From: Anderseniella sp963698275
Lineage (GTDB): Bacteria > Pseudomonadota > Alphaproteobacteria > Rhizobiales > Aestuariivirgaceae
Reading direction: 5' to 3'
NCBI GenBank assembly: GCA_963698275.1
Contig: CAVOQE010000009.1
Location: 124,001-188,000, forward strand
DNA length: 64,000 bases
The notes below the pieces were generated by a model that had not been told where the DNA came from, did not search any database, and was given only the letters and a program-made list of their open reading frames with translations. Within the stretch, counting starts at the first letter, position 1. The number at the start of each line of letters is the position of its first letter. This document shows positions 49,876-58,672 of this stretch, piece by piece. The position numbers and the translations under genes are program-made.

Positions 49876-50316
49876 TCAATTGCCGTCTTCCGGCAGTTTG
49901 GGAAGCGGCAGGACTTCAACCCCTTCGTCATGAAGCTCACGCGCTTCTTCGATTGTGGCTTCACCGTAAATGCCGCGCTGTTCTTCTTCACCATAATGAA
50001 TGCGCCGGGCAGCTTCGGCAAACTTGTCGCCGACATAATCTGCGTTTTCTTCAACATGCGATCGAAGTTTGCGAACCATCTCGGCCATCGCCTGCGCCTT
50101 GGGGTCGAGTGGCGCATGCAATGCCGGGACCGGATCATTGCTGCGGTTGCTCCTGACAGGCACACCCGGTGTCATCAGCGCTTTTGTTACCTTGTGCGAT
50201 CCGCACACCGGGCACTGAACCAGTTGCCGCGCCACCTGGTCATCAAAGCTGTCGCTGCTGGCAAACCAGCCATCAAACCGGTGTTCAGCCTCACATAGAA
50301 TATCGTAGCGGATCAT
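49876..50316 (-). CDS. DUF1178 family protein
   Basis: A 146-residue protein starting MIRYDILCEAEHRFDGWFAS with a zinc-ribbon-like CPVCGSHKVTKALM pair near residue 35, diagnostic of DUF1178. Its function is unknown. The start overlaps the stop of the nitrilase-family gene by 4 bp, so translation is coupled. This nitrilase-DUF1178 pairing is common in Alphaproteobacteria. Confidence 0.92.
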   Translation of the reverse strand: MIRYDILCEAEHRFDGWFASSDSFDDQVARQLVQCPVCGSHKVTKALMTPGVPVRSNRSNDPVPALHAPLDPKAQAMAEMVRKLRSHVEENADYVGDKFAEAARRIHYGEEEQRGIYGEATIEEARELHDEGVEVLPLPKLPEDGN

Positions 50317-51179
50317 TCTGCGGCTGCCTGCGACACATCATCAGCAATACTGAGTACCTTGTCGTGCGTAAGTGCCGGCACGCGGCCACGCGCCTGCGCC
50401 ACTTTCGCCGTATCGATCTCGGCCATGACAATACCGGTTGTCACGTCACCGGCATCAGCCAGCACCTCGCCCCAGGGCGAAACAATAAGACTATGGCCAA
50501 ATGTCTTACGTCCCTCCTCATGAGTTCCCGACTGGGCCGGCGCAAACACAAAACACCCGGTTTCAATTGCCCTGGCGCGCAGCAGAACGTGCCAGTGAGC
50601 GGTTCCGGTCGGCACCGTGAATGCTGCAGGAACCGAAATGAAACTGCAGCCCTGCTGGGCCAGCATCCGGTACTGATAGGCAAACCGCACGTCATAGCAG
50701 ATGGTCAGGCCCAGCCTGCCCCACGGCAGATCCGCAAAAACCGCCTTGTCGCCAGCCGCAAATGTGGATGACTCGCGATATCTCTCACCGTTCGGCAGAT
50801 CGACATCAAACATGTGCGCCTTGTCGTAACGGGCCATCACTGTTCCATCCGGGGCAAACAGCAATGATCGGTTGGCCAGCTTGCCGCCACCTGCCTGTAC
50901 ACCGAGAGAGCCTGCCAGGATGTGCTTGCCGGTCTCCTCGGCCAGCCTGGCGAAACCTGCAACAGCAAGGCAGTTTTCTTCTGCGGCAACCTTTTCAGCA
51001 ACTGCAGCGCGAGGGCTGTCGATGATGTTGGTCATCTCCGGCGTCATGATCAGATCCGCGCCATCGCTGGCCGCCTGGCGCACCATCCGACTGACCGCGG
51101 CAATATTGCATTGCGGATCGCGGCCGGAGCACATTTGAATGCAGGCTGCAGTAAACGATGTTTCCATTTTCTCGCTCAT
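50313..51179 (-). CDS. Carbon-nitrogen hydrolase (nitrilase superfamily, Nit-like amidase)
   Basis: Amidase of the Nit1/Nit2 type, probably hydrolysing omega-amides or deaminated glutathione. The catalytic Glu is in MTPEMTNI, the Lys in ARYDKAHMFDVD and the nucleophilic Cys in GLTICYDVRFAYQYR. Length of about 288 residues is normal. The start at 51179 (MSEKMETS) is used; 51167 (METSFTAAC) is equally possible. It overlaps the DUF1178 gene. The next gene on the same strand upstream is grxC, 146 bp away. Confidence 0.92.
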   Translation of the reverse strand: MSEKMETSFTAACIQMCSGRDPQCNIAAVSRMVRQAASDGADLIMTPEMTNIIDSPRAAVAEKVAAEENCLAVAGFARLAEETGKHILAGSLGVQAGGGKLANRSLLFAPDGTVMARYDKAHMFDVDLPNGERYRESSTFAAGDKAVFADLPWGRLGLTICYDVRFAYQYRMLAQQGCSFISVPAAFTVPTGTAHWHVLLRARAIETGCFVFAPAQSGTHEEGRKTFGHSLIVSPWGEVLADAGDVTTGIVMAEIDTAKVAQARGRVPALTHDKVLSIADDVSQAAAE

Positions 51180-51325
51180 ACGCATCAATATCCCGAAACC
51201 TTGCCTCAACCGGATCAGGATGATTCCTGGCTATCGCAGCCGAAGCCACAAACCTGATCGTTTCCGGACCAGTATAGCAATTTTACCGGCTGATACGAAC
51301 CCATGTTGCCATGCAACGGTAAATG

Positions 51326-51583
51326 TCAGGCCTTCAGCATCGGATCAAGTTTCCCGGCATGCTCAAGCGCATGCAGTTCATCACAGCCACCGACGTGTTC
51401 ATCGCCAATGAATATCTGTGGCACTGACTGTTTCCCGCCCGCGCGTCTGGTCATGTCGGAGCGCTTGCCCGGCGCAAAGGTCACATCAATCTCATCATAC
51501 TTCACGCCCTTGCGCGACAGCAGGTTCTTTGCGGCGCTGCAATAAGGGCACATCATGGTCGAGTAGATGGTTACGGGTTTCAT
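51326..51583 (-). CDS. grxC: Glutaredoxin 3
   Basis: A dithiol glutaredoxin of 85 residues with the CPYC active site (MMCPYCSAAKNLL), the cis-Pro region QSVPQIFIGDEHVGGCDEL that binds glutathione, and normal length. The ATG at 51583 (MKPVTIYS) is chosen because the upstream in-frame extension to 51709 lies in the comF-proximal spacer and does not resemble the family. It follows comF on the same strand. Confidence 0.95.
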   Translation of the reverse strand: MKPVTIYSTMMCPYCSAAKNLLSRKGVKYDEIDVTFAPGKRSDMTRRAGGKQSVPQIFIGDEHVGGCDELHALEHAGKLDPMLKA

Positions 51584-51630
51584 GTCAGTTGATTCCAGCA
51601 GTGTTGCGCTCAGGTGCAGTAGATATGATA

Positions 51631-52389
51631 TCAACCTGCATGGCTGACAAGCGCGAAAACAAGCACATCCACGTGAACGGCCCCAGCCTGTTTCAGCACC
51701 CTTGCGCATTCATTGGCAGTCGCGCCTGAGGTCAGCACGTCATCCACCAGCAATACCCTTTGGCCCAAAATCCCGGGAACCCGGGCTTCCGGGACCGAAA
51801 AGGCACCTTTCACATTGCGGCTGCGCTGGCCTTCGCCAAGGCCCACCTGTGACCGGGTATTGCGCAGTCTGTTGACCAGATCGGCCTGCGTGTTCACACC
51901 GGCAAGCGCGCCAATCCCGCCGGCAAGCAGTGCTGCCTGATTGTACCGCCGTGACCACAGGCGCCAGCGATGCAGCGGCACCGGCACAATCACGTCGGCC
52001 TGTGAGATCACATCGCGTCCCGCATGAACCATCATTCGGGCCATTGCACCCACCACCTCATGGCGATCACGGTATTTCAGGGCATGGACCAGCTTTTGCG
52101 AGCAGTCATTGAACATGACGGCGCCCCGCGCCCTGTTCCAAGCCGGCGGATTGGCGATTGCGCGCGCCGACACCGCTCCGTCACCTTCATCAAATACAAA
52201 TGGTGTTCCATAGGCGTCACATACCGGCTGGGATATCATCTCCAGCTCGGCCCAACAGGCTTCACACAGCCCGCCGGCACCTGAGACAGGGCGTTCGCAG
52301 ACAGAACACGTCACCGGCAGGACCATGTCCAGCACGTCACCGGCAAACCGCCTGCCGGCACGGGCAATCAGGTTGACTGTGTCCTGCAT
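51631..52389 (-). CDS. comF: ComF family protein (double zinc ribbon phosphoribosyltransferase)
   Basis: A type I phosphoribosyltransferase-fold protein linked to DNA uptake or purine metabolism. The N-terminal zinc ribbon has CSVCERPVSGAGGLCEACW, and the PRPP-binding loop is VLLVDDVLTSGATANE near residue 210. The start at 52389 (MQDTVNLIAR) is preferred; the frame is open to 52434 and would overlap the start region of the divergent methyltransferase gene. It is followed by grxC. Confidence 0.92.
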   Translation of the reverse strand: MQDTVNLIARAGRRFAGDVLDMVLPVTCSVCERPVSGAGGLCEACWAELEMISQPVCDAYGTPFVFDEGDGAVSARAIANPPAWNRARGAVMFNDCSQKLVHALKYRDRHEVVGAMARMMVHAGRDVISQADVIVPVPLHRWRLWSRRYNQAALLAGGIGALAGVNTQADLVNRLRNTRSQVGLGEGQRSRNVKGAFSVPEARVPGILGQRVLLVDDVLTSGATANECARVLKQAGAVHVDVLVFALVSHAG

Positions 52390-52515
52390 GGCGTTTGCAA
52401 TTACCCTCTTCGTTCGATGCCCTTCAACGTTCATTGCATTGCTTGCGCCGTGATACTGCTTTCATTTCAATTTGCGGACTTGCGCAAACTGCACCGCTCG
52501 ACTTATCTGGCGCTC

Positions 52516-53400
52516 ATGACAATGCCGGCTTCCGACATACCCGAGCTGTTTGACCAGGCAGCCCTGCTCCGCAATCTGGCCCGTGCAGCAGCAAAAGGCA
52601 ATCTGCCCGGATTTCTGGACGATGTTGCCGCGACAGAACTGATCGACCGATTTGACAGCATTTCACGCAGGTTCTCGCACATTGCAATCATCAGCCATGA
52701 CGCATCGCGCATGGCTGAGGCCATCAGACCTCGATTGAGCGATGATAGCACCATAACCGGTATTTCCATGTTGACCGAAGCCGGGGTGTTTCTGGACAGC
52801 CCGGACCTGCCGGCGGAAAGCTTTGACTGTATCTTCGCCTGCCCGGGCCTTGAATGGGCGAATGACCTGCCCGGCAGCCTGACCCGCTTGCGCCAAGCTT
52901 TGAAACCGGACGGTGTGCTGTTAGCCGCGATGCTGGGCGGTGAAAGCCTGCATGAATTGCGCACCAGCTGGCTGCAGGCGGAAACGATGATGACCGGGGG
53001 AGCCTCTCCGCGGGTCGCACCGTTTTGTGATGTTCGCGATGCAGGCGGTCTGTTGCAGCGGGCCGGTTTCGCCCTGCCCGTCGTGGACACTGACCGGTTG
53101 AAGGTCCGTTATCACAACGCCCTGGCGCTGATGAAGGACCTGAAGGCGCTGGGCCTGTCAAACAGTATGGCGGAACGTCGCCGCTCGCTGGTGACACCCG
53201 GCCTCATGGCAATGGCATGCGCCCACTATGACCAGGCCTTTGCAGACCCCGACAACCGTGTCCGCGCCACTTTCCAGATGATCTACCTCACCGGCTGGTC
53301 ACCGCACGAAAGCCAGCCCAAGCCGTTAAGACCCGGATCAGCCAGGACCAGGCTTGCCGATGCCTTGAGAGTGGACGAGACGAAGCTTCCGCGGGGCTAG
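52516..53400 (+). CDS. Class I SAM-dependent methyltransferase (BioC/NDUFAF5-like)
   Basis: A 294-residue methyltransferase-like protein of the family linked to mitochondrial NDUFAF5 and bacterial BioC. It has FDSISRRFSHIAIISHDAS, then CIFACPGLEWANDLPGSLTRLRQALKPDGVLLAAMLGG, the post-motif region typical of this family. SAM motif I is not of the usual GxGxG form, so binding may be weak or altered. In Alphaproteobacteria this gene regularly neighbours comF and grxC. The ATG at 52516 is preferred over an open frame starting at 52417. Its stop TAG forms the first bases of a repeat (CTAGAGC). Confidence 0.82.
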   Translation: MTMPASDIPELFDQAALLRNLARAAAKGNLPGFLDDVAATELIDRFDSISRRFSHIAIISHDASRMAEAIRPRLSDDSTITGISMLTEAGVFLDSPDLPAESFDCIFACPGLEWANDLPGSLTRLRQALKPDGVLLAAMLGGESLHELRTSWLQAETMMTGGASPRVAPFCDVRDAGGLLQRAGFALPVVDTDRLKVRYHNALALMKDLKALGLSNSMAERRRSLVTPGLMAMACAHYDQAFADPDNRVRATFQMIYLTGWSPHESQPKPLRPGSARTRLADALRVDETKLPRG

Positions 53401-53412
53401 AGCAGTATGGGT
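53397..53412 (+). repeat. Half copy of the two-hairpin repeat at the methyltransferase stop
   Basis: CTAGAGCAGTATGGGT matches the first arm of copy 2 (CTAGAGCAACATGGGT). The TAG stop of the methyltransferase gene is within it. The second hairpin is absent. Confidence 0.5.
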
Positions 53413-53426
53413 GAACTCACAAGATA

Positions 53427-54611
53427 TTATTGCTTGTTCACAGTATTGCGCCACTGCAGGAAATCGCGAAACAGATCTTCCATTTTTTCGTCGGATTGAG
53501 GTTCCTGCAACACCTGTTGAAGACTGTCATTTTTCTCGATCGTGGCCAGAAAAGTGGTGAACTGCTCCTCCAGTGCATCGGTGGAGGAAGCCACCAGCAA
53601 TTCGTCCTGCCTGCGTTTCTCGGCAAATCTGGTGGAAACCCAGTCCTGGGCGATCTGCAACCGGCGCCAGCCCGGAACATCTGCCAGCACATCGATTTCC
53701 TGCCATTTGGCGGATCTGTAGGGTTTCTGAATTTCACCAATGCGCTCAAAAAAGGCGGTCACGAAGTTGGCTATCTTTCCGGACCTTTCATTGGGCGACG
53801 ACCACAGGTAACCGACCAGGACCGATTCAACGGCGATCGTGTCCACCGATTTGCTGTCGGATATCAGGTTGGGGTAGTCGCTCTGGCTCAAGGTCGACCT
53901 GCGGTATGCCGTTTCAAGCTCGCCAACAGCGGGGATCGAAAGCACGCGAAGGCCCGAGCCGGCAGCAATTTGCTGCAGGATTGGCGATGGCTTTGCTGCC
54001 ACATAAAACGCCGCCGCGATTTCACCGGTGGCAACCTTTTCAAGCCCCTGCGTCGGGTCGAAACTGACGGGAACCACTTCGACACCCACAGCCTTGAATA
54101 TCCGGGCTGCGCGGGCGAATGTGCCCGAGCCTGCCTTGCCGAAGTTGACCTTCCGGCCTGACAGCTGGGAAATATCATTGATGCCGCTGCCCGAGATGAG
54201 GTGAATTTCCTCGTCAAACAGTTTGGTTATGAACCGCAACTGCTTTTCTATCTGGCCGTAGGTTTTCTCCTTGCGCAGGAGGGCAAGCGTGTCGTGGTGA
54301 ACGACCCCCATATCAATGCCACGCAGGAACAGGATATCGTTGACGTTCTGAACCCCACCATCGCCGATCATGGGCAGAACCCGCATTTTTCCCGGTTCGT
54401 TCACGGTGAAGGCAATCTCGTCGATCATGCGCGCGCCCTCGACGCCTGATGTCATGATTCTGACCGTACCTGCATTGGAGTCACGGCGTGCCTTTTCCAG
54501 GATCTGTTGTCCCTGGGCGGGCAGCCCGAGAGACAGAAACGCAAAGCAAACTGCAACCAGGGCCACAAACGACCGGGTGAGCGCAGTTCTGCGGAATTTG
54601 GCACAATTCAT
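53427..54611 (-). CDS. TAXI-family TRAP transporter solute-binding protein
   Basis: Periplasmic solute receptor of the TAXI type. It has an N-terminal signal peptide (MNCAKFRRTALTRSFVALVAV ... GLPAQG), then the TAXI fold: TVRIMTSGVEGARMIDEIAF, LSGRKVNFGKAGSGTFARAA and KVATGEIAAAFYVAAKPSP. The start at 54611 follows GGGAGC at good spacing. At 394 residues it is longer than typical (about 320), the extra length being a C-terminal helical tail (DALEEQFTTFLATIEKNDSL). No fused DctQM membrane subunit gene is adjacent, so its partner must be elsewhere. Confidence 0.85.
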   Translation of the reverse strand: MNCAKFRRTALTRSFVALVAVCFAFLSLGLPAQGQQILEKARRDSNAGTVRIMTSGVEGARMIDEIAFTVNEPGKMRVLPMIGDGGVQNVNDILFLRGIDMGVVHHDTLALLRKEKTYGQIEKQLRFITKLFDEEIHLISGSGINDISQLSGRKVNFGKAGSGTFARAARIFKAVGVEVVPVSFDPTQGLEKVATGEIAAAFYVAAKPSPILQQIAAGSGLRVLSIPAVGELETAYRRSTLSQSDYPNLISDSKSVDTIAVESVLVGYLWSSPNERSGKIANFVTAFFERIGEIQKPYRSAKWQEIDVLADVPGWRRLQIAQDWVSTRFAEKRRQDELLVASSTDALEEQFTTFLATIEKNDSLQQVLQEPQSDEKMEDLFRDFLQWRNTVNKQ

Positions 54612-54944
54612 ATATGTAGCTCCCAATCGATGCCCCCAACACCCTTACCAACTTTAACCACATTTACGCCGTTGGATCGCCATGCATGGGTGCAAAAGAT
54701 TTTGTTCTGCCTATGGCAATTATCGGGCAGCAATATTTGTGTTGCCATGCAGGACTTATCGATTGGGACCATTGCTCGCCAGGGTTGTAGCGGAACAGGA
54801 GTGTCAGAGAGAGTTATCAACTAGTTCCCTGACATTTTAATGCCTGTTACGCCATTGCAGGCGCTTCCGGATGGTAGTTTTGTAAAATCCGCACGTAAAA
54901 CACCGTTCTGCTGGATGCAAAGTTAGATAGAGGTGCTTTATCTC
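54612..54944. other. Divergent intergenic region between two TRAP solute-binding protein genes
   Basis: About 333 bp with no credible gene. It should hold promoters for both divergent receptor genes. No palindromic operator was assigned. Confidence 0.5.
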
Positions 54945-56045
54945 ATGAAGAGACGCGATTTTCTTAAAAATGCAGCGGTAACGGGTGCCGCAGGTGTAAG
55001 TACAGCAGGCTTGGCAACTCCAGCTATTTCCCAGGGCCTGAGGGAATGGCGCATGGTGACAACGTGGCCAAAAAATTTCCCCGGCCTCGGCACCGGAGCA
55101 GAATTGCTCGCAAAATTCATCGAGCAGGGCAGTGAAGGCAAGCTGCGGATCAAGGTTTATGGCGGCGGCGAGCTGGTAAAGCCATTTGATTCTCTTGATG
55201 CGGTGAGAAAGGGCGAGGTCGAAATGGGCCACGGGACGCCGTATTACTGGCACGACAAGATTCCCGCGATTGCCTTTCTGTCCGCCTATCCCTTCGGAAT
55301 GACTGCGCAGGAACAAAACGCCTGGATCCAGTACGGCGGCGGCCAGCAGCTCGCCGACGAAATGTATAGCGAGCTGGGCTGCAAATTCTTTGTCTCCGGC
55401 AATTCGGGCGTGCAGATGGGCGGCTGGTTCAACAAGGAAATCAACGACCTGGAAGCGTATCGTGGCCTGAAGATGAGAATACCGGGTCTTGGCGGTAAAG
55501 TGATCACGGCTGCCGGTGGGGAAGTGGTAAACCTGCCCGGATCTGAAATTCTGGGCGCGCTTGAATCAGGCAGGATAGATGCAACCGAATGGGTTGGTCC
55601 GTACAACGATCTGGCGTTTGGTTTATACAAGAAAGCGAAGTATTATTACTATCCGGGCTGGCATGAGCCGGGAACAGCACTGGACAATTTCATCAATCTG
55701 AGTGAGTGGGAGAAGCTTCCCGCTGACATCAAGTCAGTGATTGAGGCGGCCAATGTTGCCGTCAATCAATTGGTGCTCAGCGAGTTTGTGGCCAAGAACA
55801 ACTCTTCCCTGAGGACGCTCATCAAGGATCATGGCGTTATCCTGAAACAGTTCCCCAAATCGGTTTTGAGCGGGTTTGCCGGTTTGTCCGAACAGGTGGT
55901 GAATGATCTGGCATCCACCGACTCGCTCAGCCGGAAGGTTCTGGACAATATCCAGAATTTCCGAAGCGAAGCGGTTGCGTGGACAAGCCTGTCGGAGACG
56001 ACCTTCACCGCCTCACGTTTTCTGTATTCCTATAATAACCGGTAG
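54945..56045 (+). CDS. TRAP transporter solute-binding protein DctP, TakP-like, Tat-exported
   Basis: Periplasmic receptor for a carboxylate, resembling TakP-type 2-oxoacid binding proteins. The N-terminus MKRRDFLKNAAVTGAAG is a twin-arginine signal, ending near ATPAISQG. The receptor fold shows GTGAELLAKFIEQGSEGKLRI, MRIPGLGGKVITAAGGEVVNL and the ligand-site region GRIDATEWVGPYNDLAFGLY, in which Glu-Trp residues face the ligand in TakP-like proteins. At 366 residues it is normal. No DctQ/DctM genes are adjacent, making it an orphan receptor gene. Confidence 0.9.
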   Translation: MKRRDFLKNAAVTGAAGVSTAGLATPAISQGLREWRMVTTWPKNFPGLGTGAELLAKFIEQGSEGKLRIKVYGGGELVKPFDSLDAVRKGEVEMGHGTPYYWHDKIPAIAFLSAYPFGMTAQEQNAWIQYGGGQQLADEMYSELGCKFFVSGNSGVQMGGWFNKEINDLEAYRGLKMRIPGLGGKVITAAGGEVVNLPGSEILGALESGRIDATEWVGPYNDLAFGLYKKAKYYYYPGWHEPGTALDNFINLSEWEKLPADIKSVIEAANVAVNQLVLSEFVAKNNSSLRTLIKDHGVILKQFPKSVLSGFAGLSEQVVNDLASTDSLSRKVLDNIQNFRSEAVAWTSLSETTFTASRFLYSYNNR

Positions 56046-56506
56046 GATTGCCAGCATGGTTTTGCAACGAATTGAACTCCGGTTGTGGTGATAGCCACCA
56101 ATTGACATTGATTTCATACGCCCGGCACAGCATGCCAGACGATGGGGATTTTATGTTCACGAATGCGGGCAACCACCAATCCCGTTCATTGGGATTACCG
56201 ACTAAAACGAGGCCATTGATTGATCATTTCTGCCTTGCTTCTTGTGACCCGAATTGTCTCACAACCCATTGAAAACTGGAGACGTCGGGATAGCTGTCAG
56301 GTATGTGCCGGAAGGATCTGACAGAACTGGGTTGCACTGGTCACGCGCTGTGCGATCAACTCAAGCCAAATCGGCCGACCTGGACGTAGCGCAGCTTTGG
56401 TTATCACGTCCCCAAGACATTTCTACCTGGGTATGATTTCCCGCATTCCCGGCATGACAGGCCGCGGGTCGCAAATATCACCGATGCAGCACCGGCAGAT
56501 ATCTGA
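56046..56506. other. Intergenic region with no recognised gene
   Basis: About 460 bp between the DctP-type receptor gene and the small membrane protein gene. Short open frames on the plus strand lack ribosome binding sites and family resemblance. No tRNA, repeat or clear terminator was seen. Confidence 0.5.
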
Positions 56507-56644
56507 TCACAGGCCGCCCAGGGTTCCGCCGATTACTGCAAGAGTTGCTACAATCGCGGCTGACATGCCAAGCGCGAGAACCGTGTAATCCCGCATGATT
56601 GGACGACGGTCAACTGGCGCTGTATCCGGTTTTGAATTGAACAT
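56507..56644 (-). CDS. Small single-pass membrane protein, 45 residues
   Basis: Reads MFNSKPDTAPVDRRPIMRDY followed by a hydrophobic segment TVLALGMSAAIVATLAVIGG and a short GTLGGL tail. A GGGGAAG ribosome binding site lies 8 bp before the ATG. It follows mutT by about 100 bp on the same strand. The basic cytoplasmic N-terminus and single membrane helix suggest an inner-membrane accessory protein. I do not recognise the family. Confidence 0.6.
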   Translation of the reverse strand: MFNSKPDTAPVDRRPIMRDYTVLALGMSAAIVATLAVIGGTLGGL

Positions 56645-56746
56645 CTAACTTACTTCCCCGTTACTCACTGTACTCACCACAATTGCCCGCCTTGCCTGGC
56701 GGATCGGTTGTGTTGGAACACTAACGGGGTGCTGCCGGTGCCTGCG

Positions 56747-57154
56747 TCAGAGCAGGTCGATCAAATGAGCAATCAACGGCTCATCTGCCGGCGGCATGGG
56801 AAACTCGCGCAACCTGTTTGGCCTTACCCAGCGAATATCGCTGTGTTCGCGCTTTTCAACCTCGCCATTCCACCTGCGGCATACATAGACCGGCATGAGC
56901 AGGTGGAAATCATCATAGGCGTGGCTGGCAAACGTCACAGGTGCCAGACAGGCTTGCGTTACATCGATACCCAACTCTTCCTTCAGCTCACGTATCAAAG
57001 CGACTTCAGGCTGTTCTCCAGGTTCGACCTTGCCACCGGGAAACTCCCATAATCCGGCAAGTGCCTTGCCCTGAGGACGCTGGGCTATCAGGACTCTACC
57101 GTCCGGGTCGACCAGTGCACAGGCAACGACGAGAACGAGCTTCTTTCCGTTCAT
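56747..57154 (-). CDS. mutT: 8-oxo-dGTP diphosphatase MutT
   Basis: Sanitises oxidised guanine nucleotides. The 135 residues carry the Nudix box GGKVEPGEQPEVALIRELKEE complete with its Glu ligands, and the KALAGLWEFPGGK approach seen in MutT. The DDFHLLMPVYVCRRWNGE segment and the C-terminal Trp-Val region (DIRWVRPNRL) follow. It is downstream of argJ on the same strand. Confidence 0.93.
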   Translation of the reverse strand: MNGKKLVLVVACALVDPDGRVLIAQRPQGKALAGLWEFPGGKVEPGEQPEVALIRELKEELGIDVTQACLAPVTFASHAYDDFHLLMPVYVCRRWNGEVEKREHSDIRWVRPNRLREFPMPPADEPLIAHLIDLL

Positions 57155-57266
57155 GTCCGGGAACCACCTTGGCGGATAAGGGTTAACAGGGTTGTTTGGA
57201 TTTTAGGTTTTGAAGCGGCACAATCACTGTTTGTGTCGGCAGGGTTACCAAATTGCAACCGGCGCG

Positions 57267-58511
57267 TCAGCTTCGATACGAACCGTTAATATCAATGTAG
57301 CCATGGGTCAGGTCGCAGGTCCACACAGTCGCCTTACCCTTACCAACGCCTACATCAACCGAAATATCGATTTCCTGACCTTTCATGTGCGGTATTAGTT
57401 TGTCCTCATCAAAACCTGGGTGAACACTGCCCTTTGAAGCGACCAGAATACCGCCTATGCGAATTTTCAACCTGTCACGATCCGCCCTCTCGCCGGACTT
57501 GCCAACCGCCATGACAATACGCCCCCAATTGGCATCTTCACCGGCAATGGCGGTTTTGACCAGGGGTGAATTTGCAATGGCAAGGCCGATGCGCCGCGCC
57601 GCCGTATCATTTTCAGCACCTGTCACCGTCATCGCCACAAACTTGCTGGCACCTTCGCCGTCGCGCACCGTCTGATGCGCCAGGTCCTGCAGCACTTTAT
57701 CGAGACCACTCCTGAATGACTTCAGGGCAGCATCGTCGATGTTTCGAATGCCCTTTGGGGCGTTGCCTGACTTGCCGGTGGCACACAGCAAAAGCGTATC
57801 TGATGTGGACGTGTCACCATCGACTGTAATCGAGTTGAAACTGCGATCTGCCGCATCTGACAACATCTTCTGCATCAATCCACGCGGCAGGCCTGCATCG
57901 GTAAACACAAAGCAAAGCATGGTTGCCATGTCGGGCGCGATCATGCCCGAGCCCTTGGCAATGCCGTTGATGGTGACCGTCTTGCCGCCCAGCCTTGCTG
58001 TGGCGGTTGACAGCTTGGGAAACGTATCGGTTGTCATGATGGCCCGGGCCGCCGCCATCCACCCATCACCCGTCGCTGCATCCTTCATGTCTGAGAGCCT
58101 TGATGTGATCGGTGCCGGATCAAGAGGTTCACCAATCACACCCGTTGATGCCAGGTAAACCTCCGACGCATCGCAGCCGACAACCTTGCAGGCCTGATCG
58201 AGCGTTGCCTCTACTGTTCGCAGACCTGCCTTTCCGGTAAACGCGTTGGAATTGCTGGCATTGACCACAATGGCGCGCGCCTTGCCTGTTGTGAGATTGG
58301 CCCGGCATAAATCCACCGGTGCAGAACATGTCTTCGAGTTCGTCAGCACCCCGGCGACTGTTGACCCCTTGTCCAGTACGCACAACAGCAGGTCATCCCT
58401 GCCTTTGTACTTGACCCCGGTCGCCGCTGTCGCCAGCCGGACACCGTCAATCGCGGGCAATTGGGCAAAACTCTTGGGAGCAAGCGGTGACTGGGGCAGT
58501 ACTTTGGCCAT
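57267..58511 (-). CDS. argJ: Bifunctional ornithine acetyltransferase/N-acetylglutamate synthase
   Basis: Transfers acetyl between N-acetylornithine and glutamate in the cyclic arginine pathway. The self-cleavage site is seen in KGSGMIAPDMATMLCFVFTD, where the Thr of ATML becomes the nucleophile of the beta chain. At 414 residues with the N-terminal SPLAPKSFAQLPAIDGVRLA and the C-terminal DLTHGYIDINGSYRS the protein is complete. It is preceded upstream by a parvulin gene and its terminator, so it has its own promoter in the 58512-58605 region. Confidence 0.96.
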   Translation of the reverse strand: MAKVLPQSPLAPKSFAQLPAIDGVRLATAATGVKYKGRDDLLLCVLDKGSTVAGVLTNSKTCSAPVDLCRANLTTGKARAIVVNASNSNAFTGKAGLRTVEATLDQACKVVGCDASEVYLASTGVIGEPLDPAPITSRLSDMKDAATGDGWMAAARAIMTTDTFPKLSTATARLGGKTVTINGIAKGSGMIAPDMATMLCFVFTDAGLPRGLMQKMLSDAADRSFNSITVDGDTSTSDTLLLCATGKSGNAPKGIRNIDDAALKSFRSGLDKVLQDLAHQTVRDGEGASKFVAMTVTGAENDTAARRIGLAIANSPLVKTAIAGEDANWGRIVMAVGKSGERADRDRLKIRIGGILVASKGSVHPGFDEDKLIPHMKGQEIDISVDVGVGKGKATVWTCDLTHGYIDINGSYRS

Positions 58512-58605
58512 GGCAGGTGGTCCTGTGGAAGCGCAGTTCAGGCGCAGATAGGCTACGTGGATCGATTATACCAAATCTATTACCGCCAAGCGGCGGGTGG
58601 CAACA

Positions 58606-58643
58606 AACAAAAAGTCCGCAAAACCTGTTGTGGTTTTGCGGAC
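58606..58643 (-). terminator. Intrinsic terminator of the parvulin gene
   Basis: On the minus strand GTCCGCAAAACC pairs with GGTTTTGCGGAC around a 6-nt loop (stem arms 58614-58625 and 58632-58643), followed by TTTTTGTTTG. It lies about 30 bp after the ppiC-type stop. Confidence 0.9.
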
Positions 58644-58672
58644 ATGAATATCGGATCTGGCAGGTTGGACAC

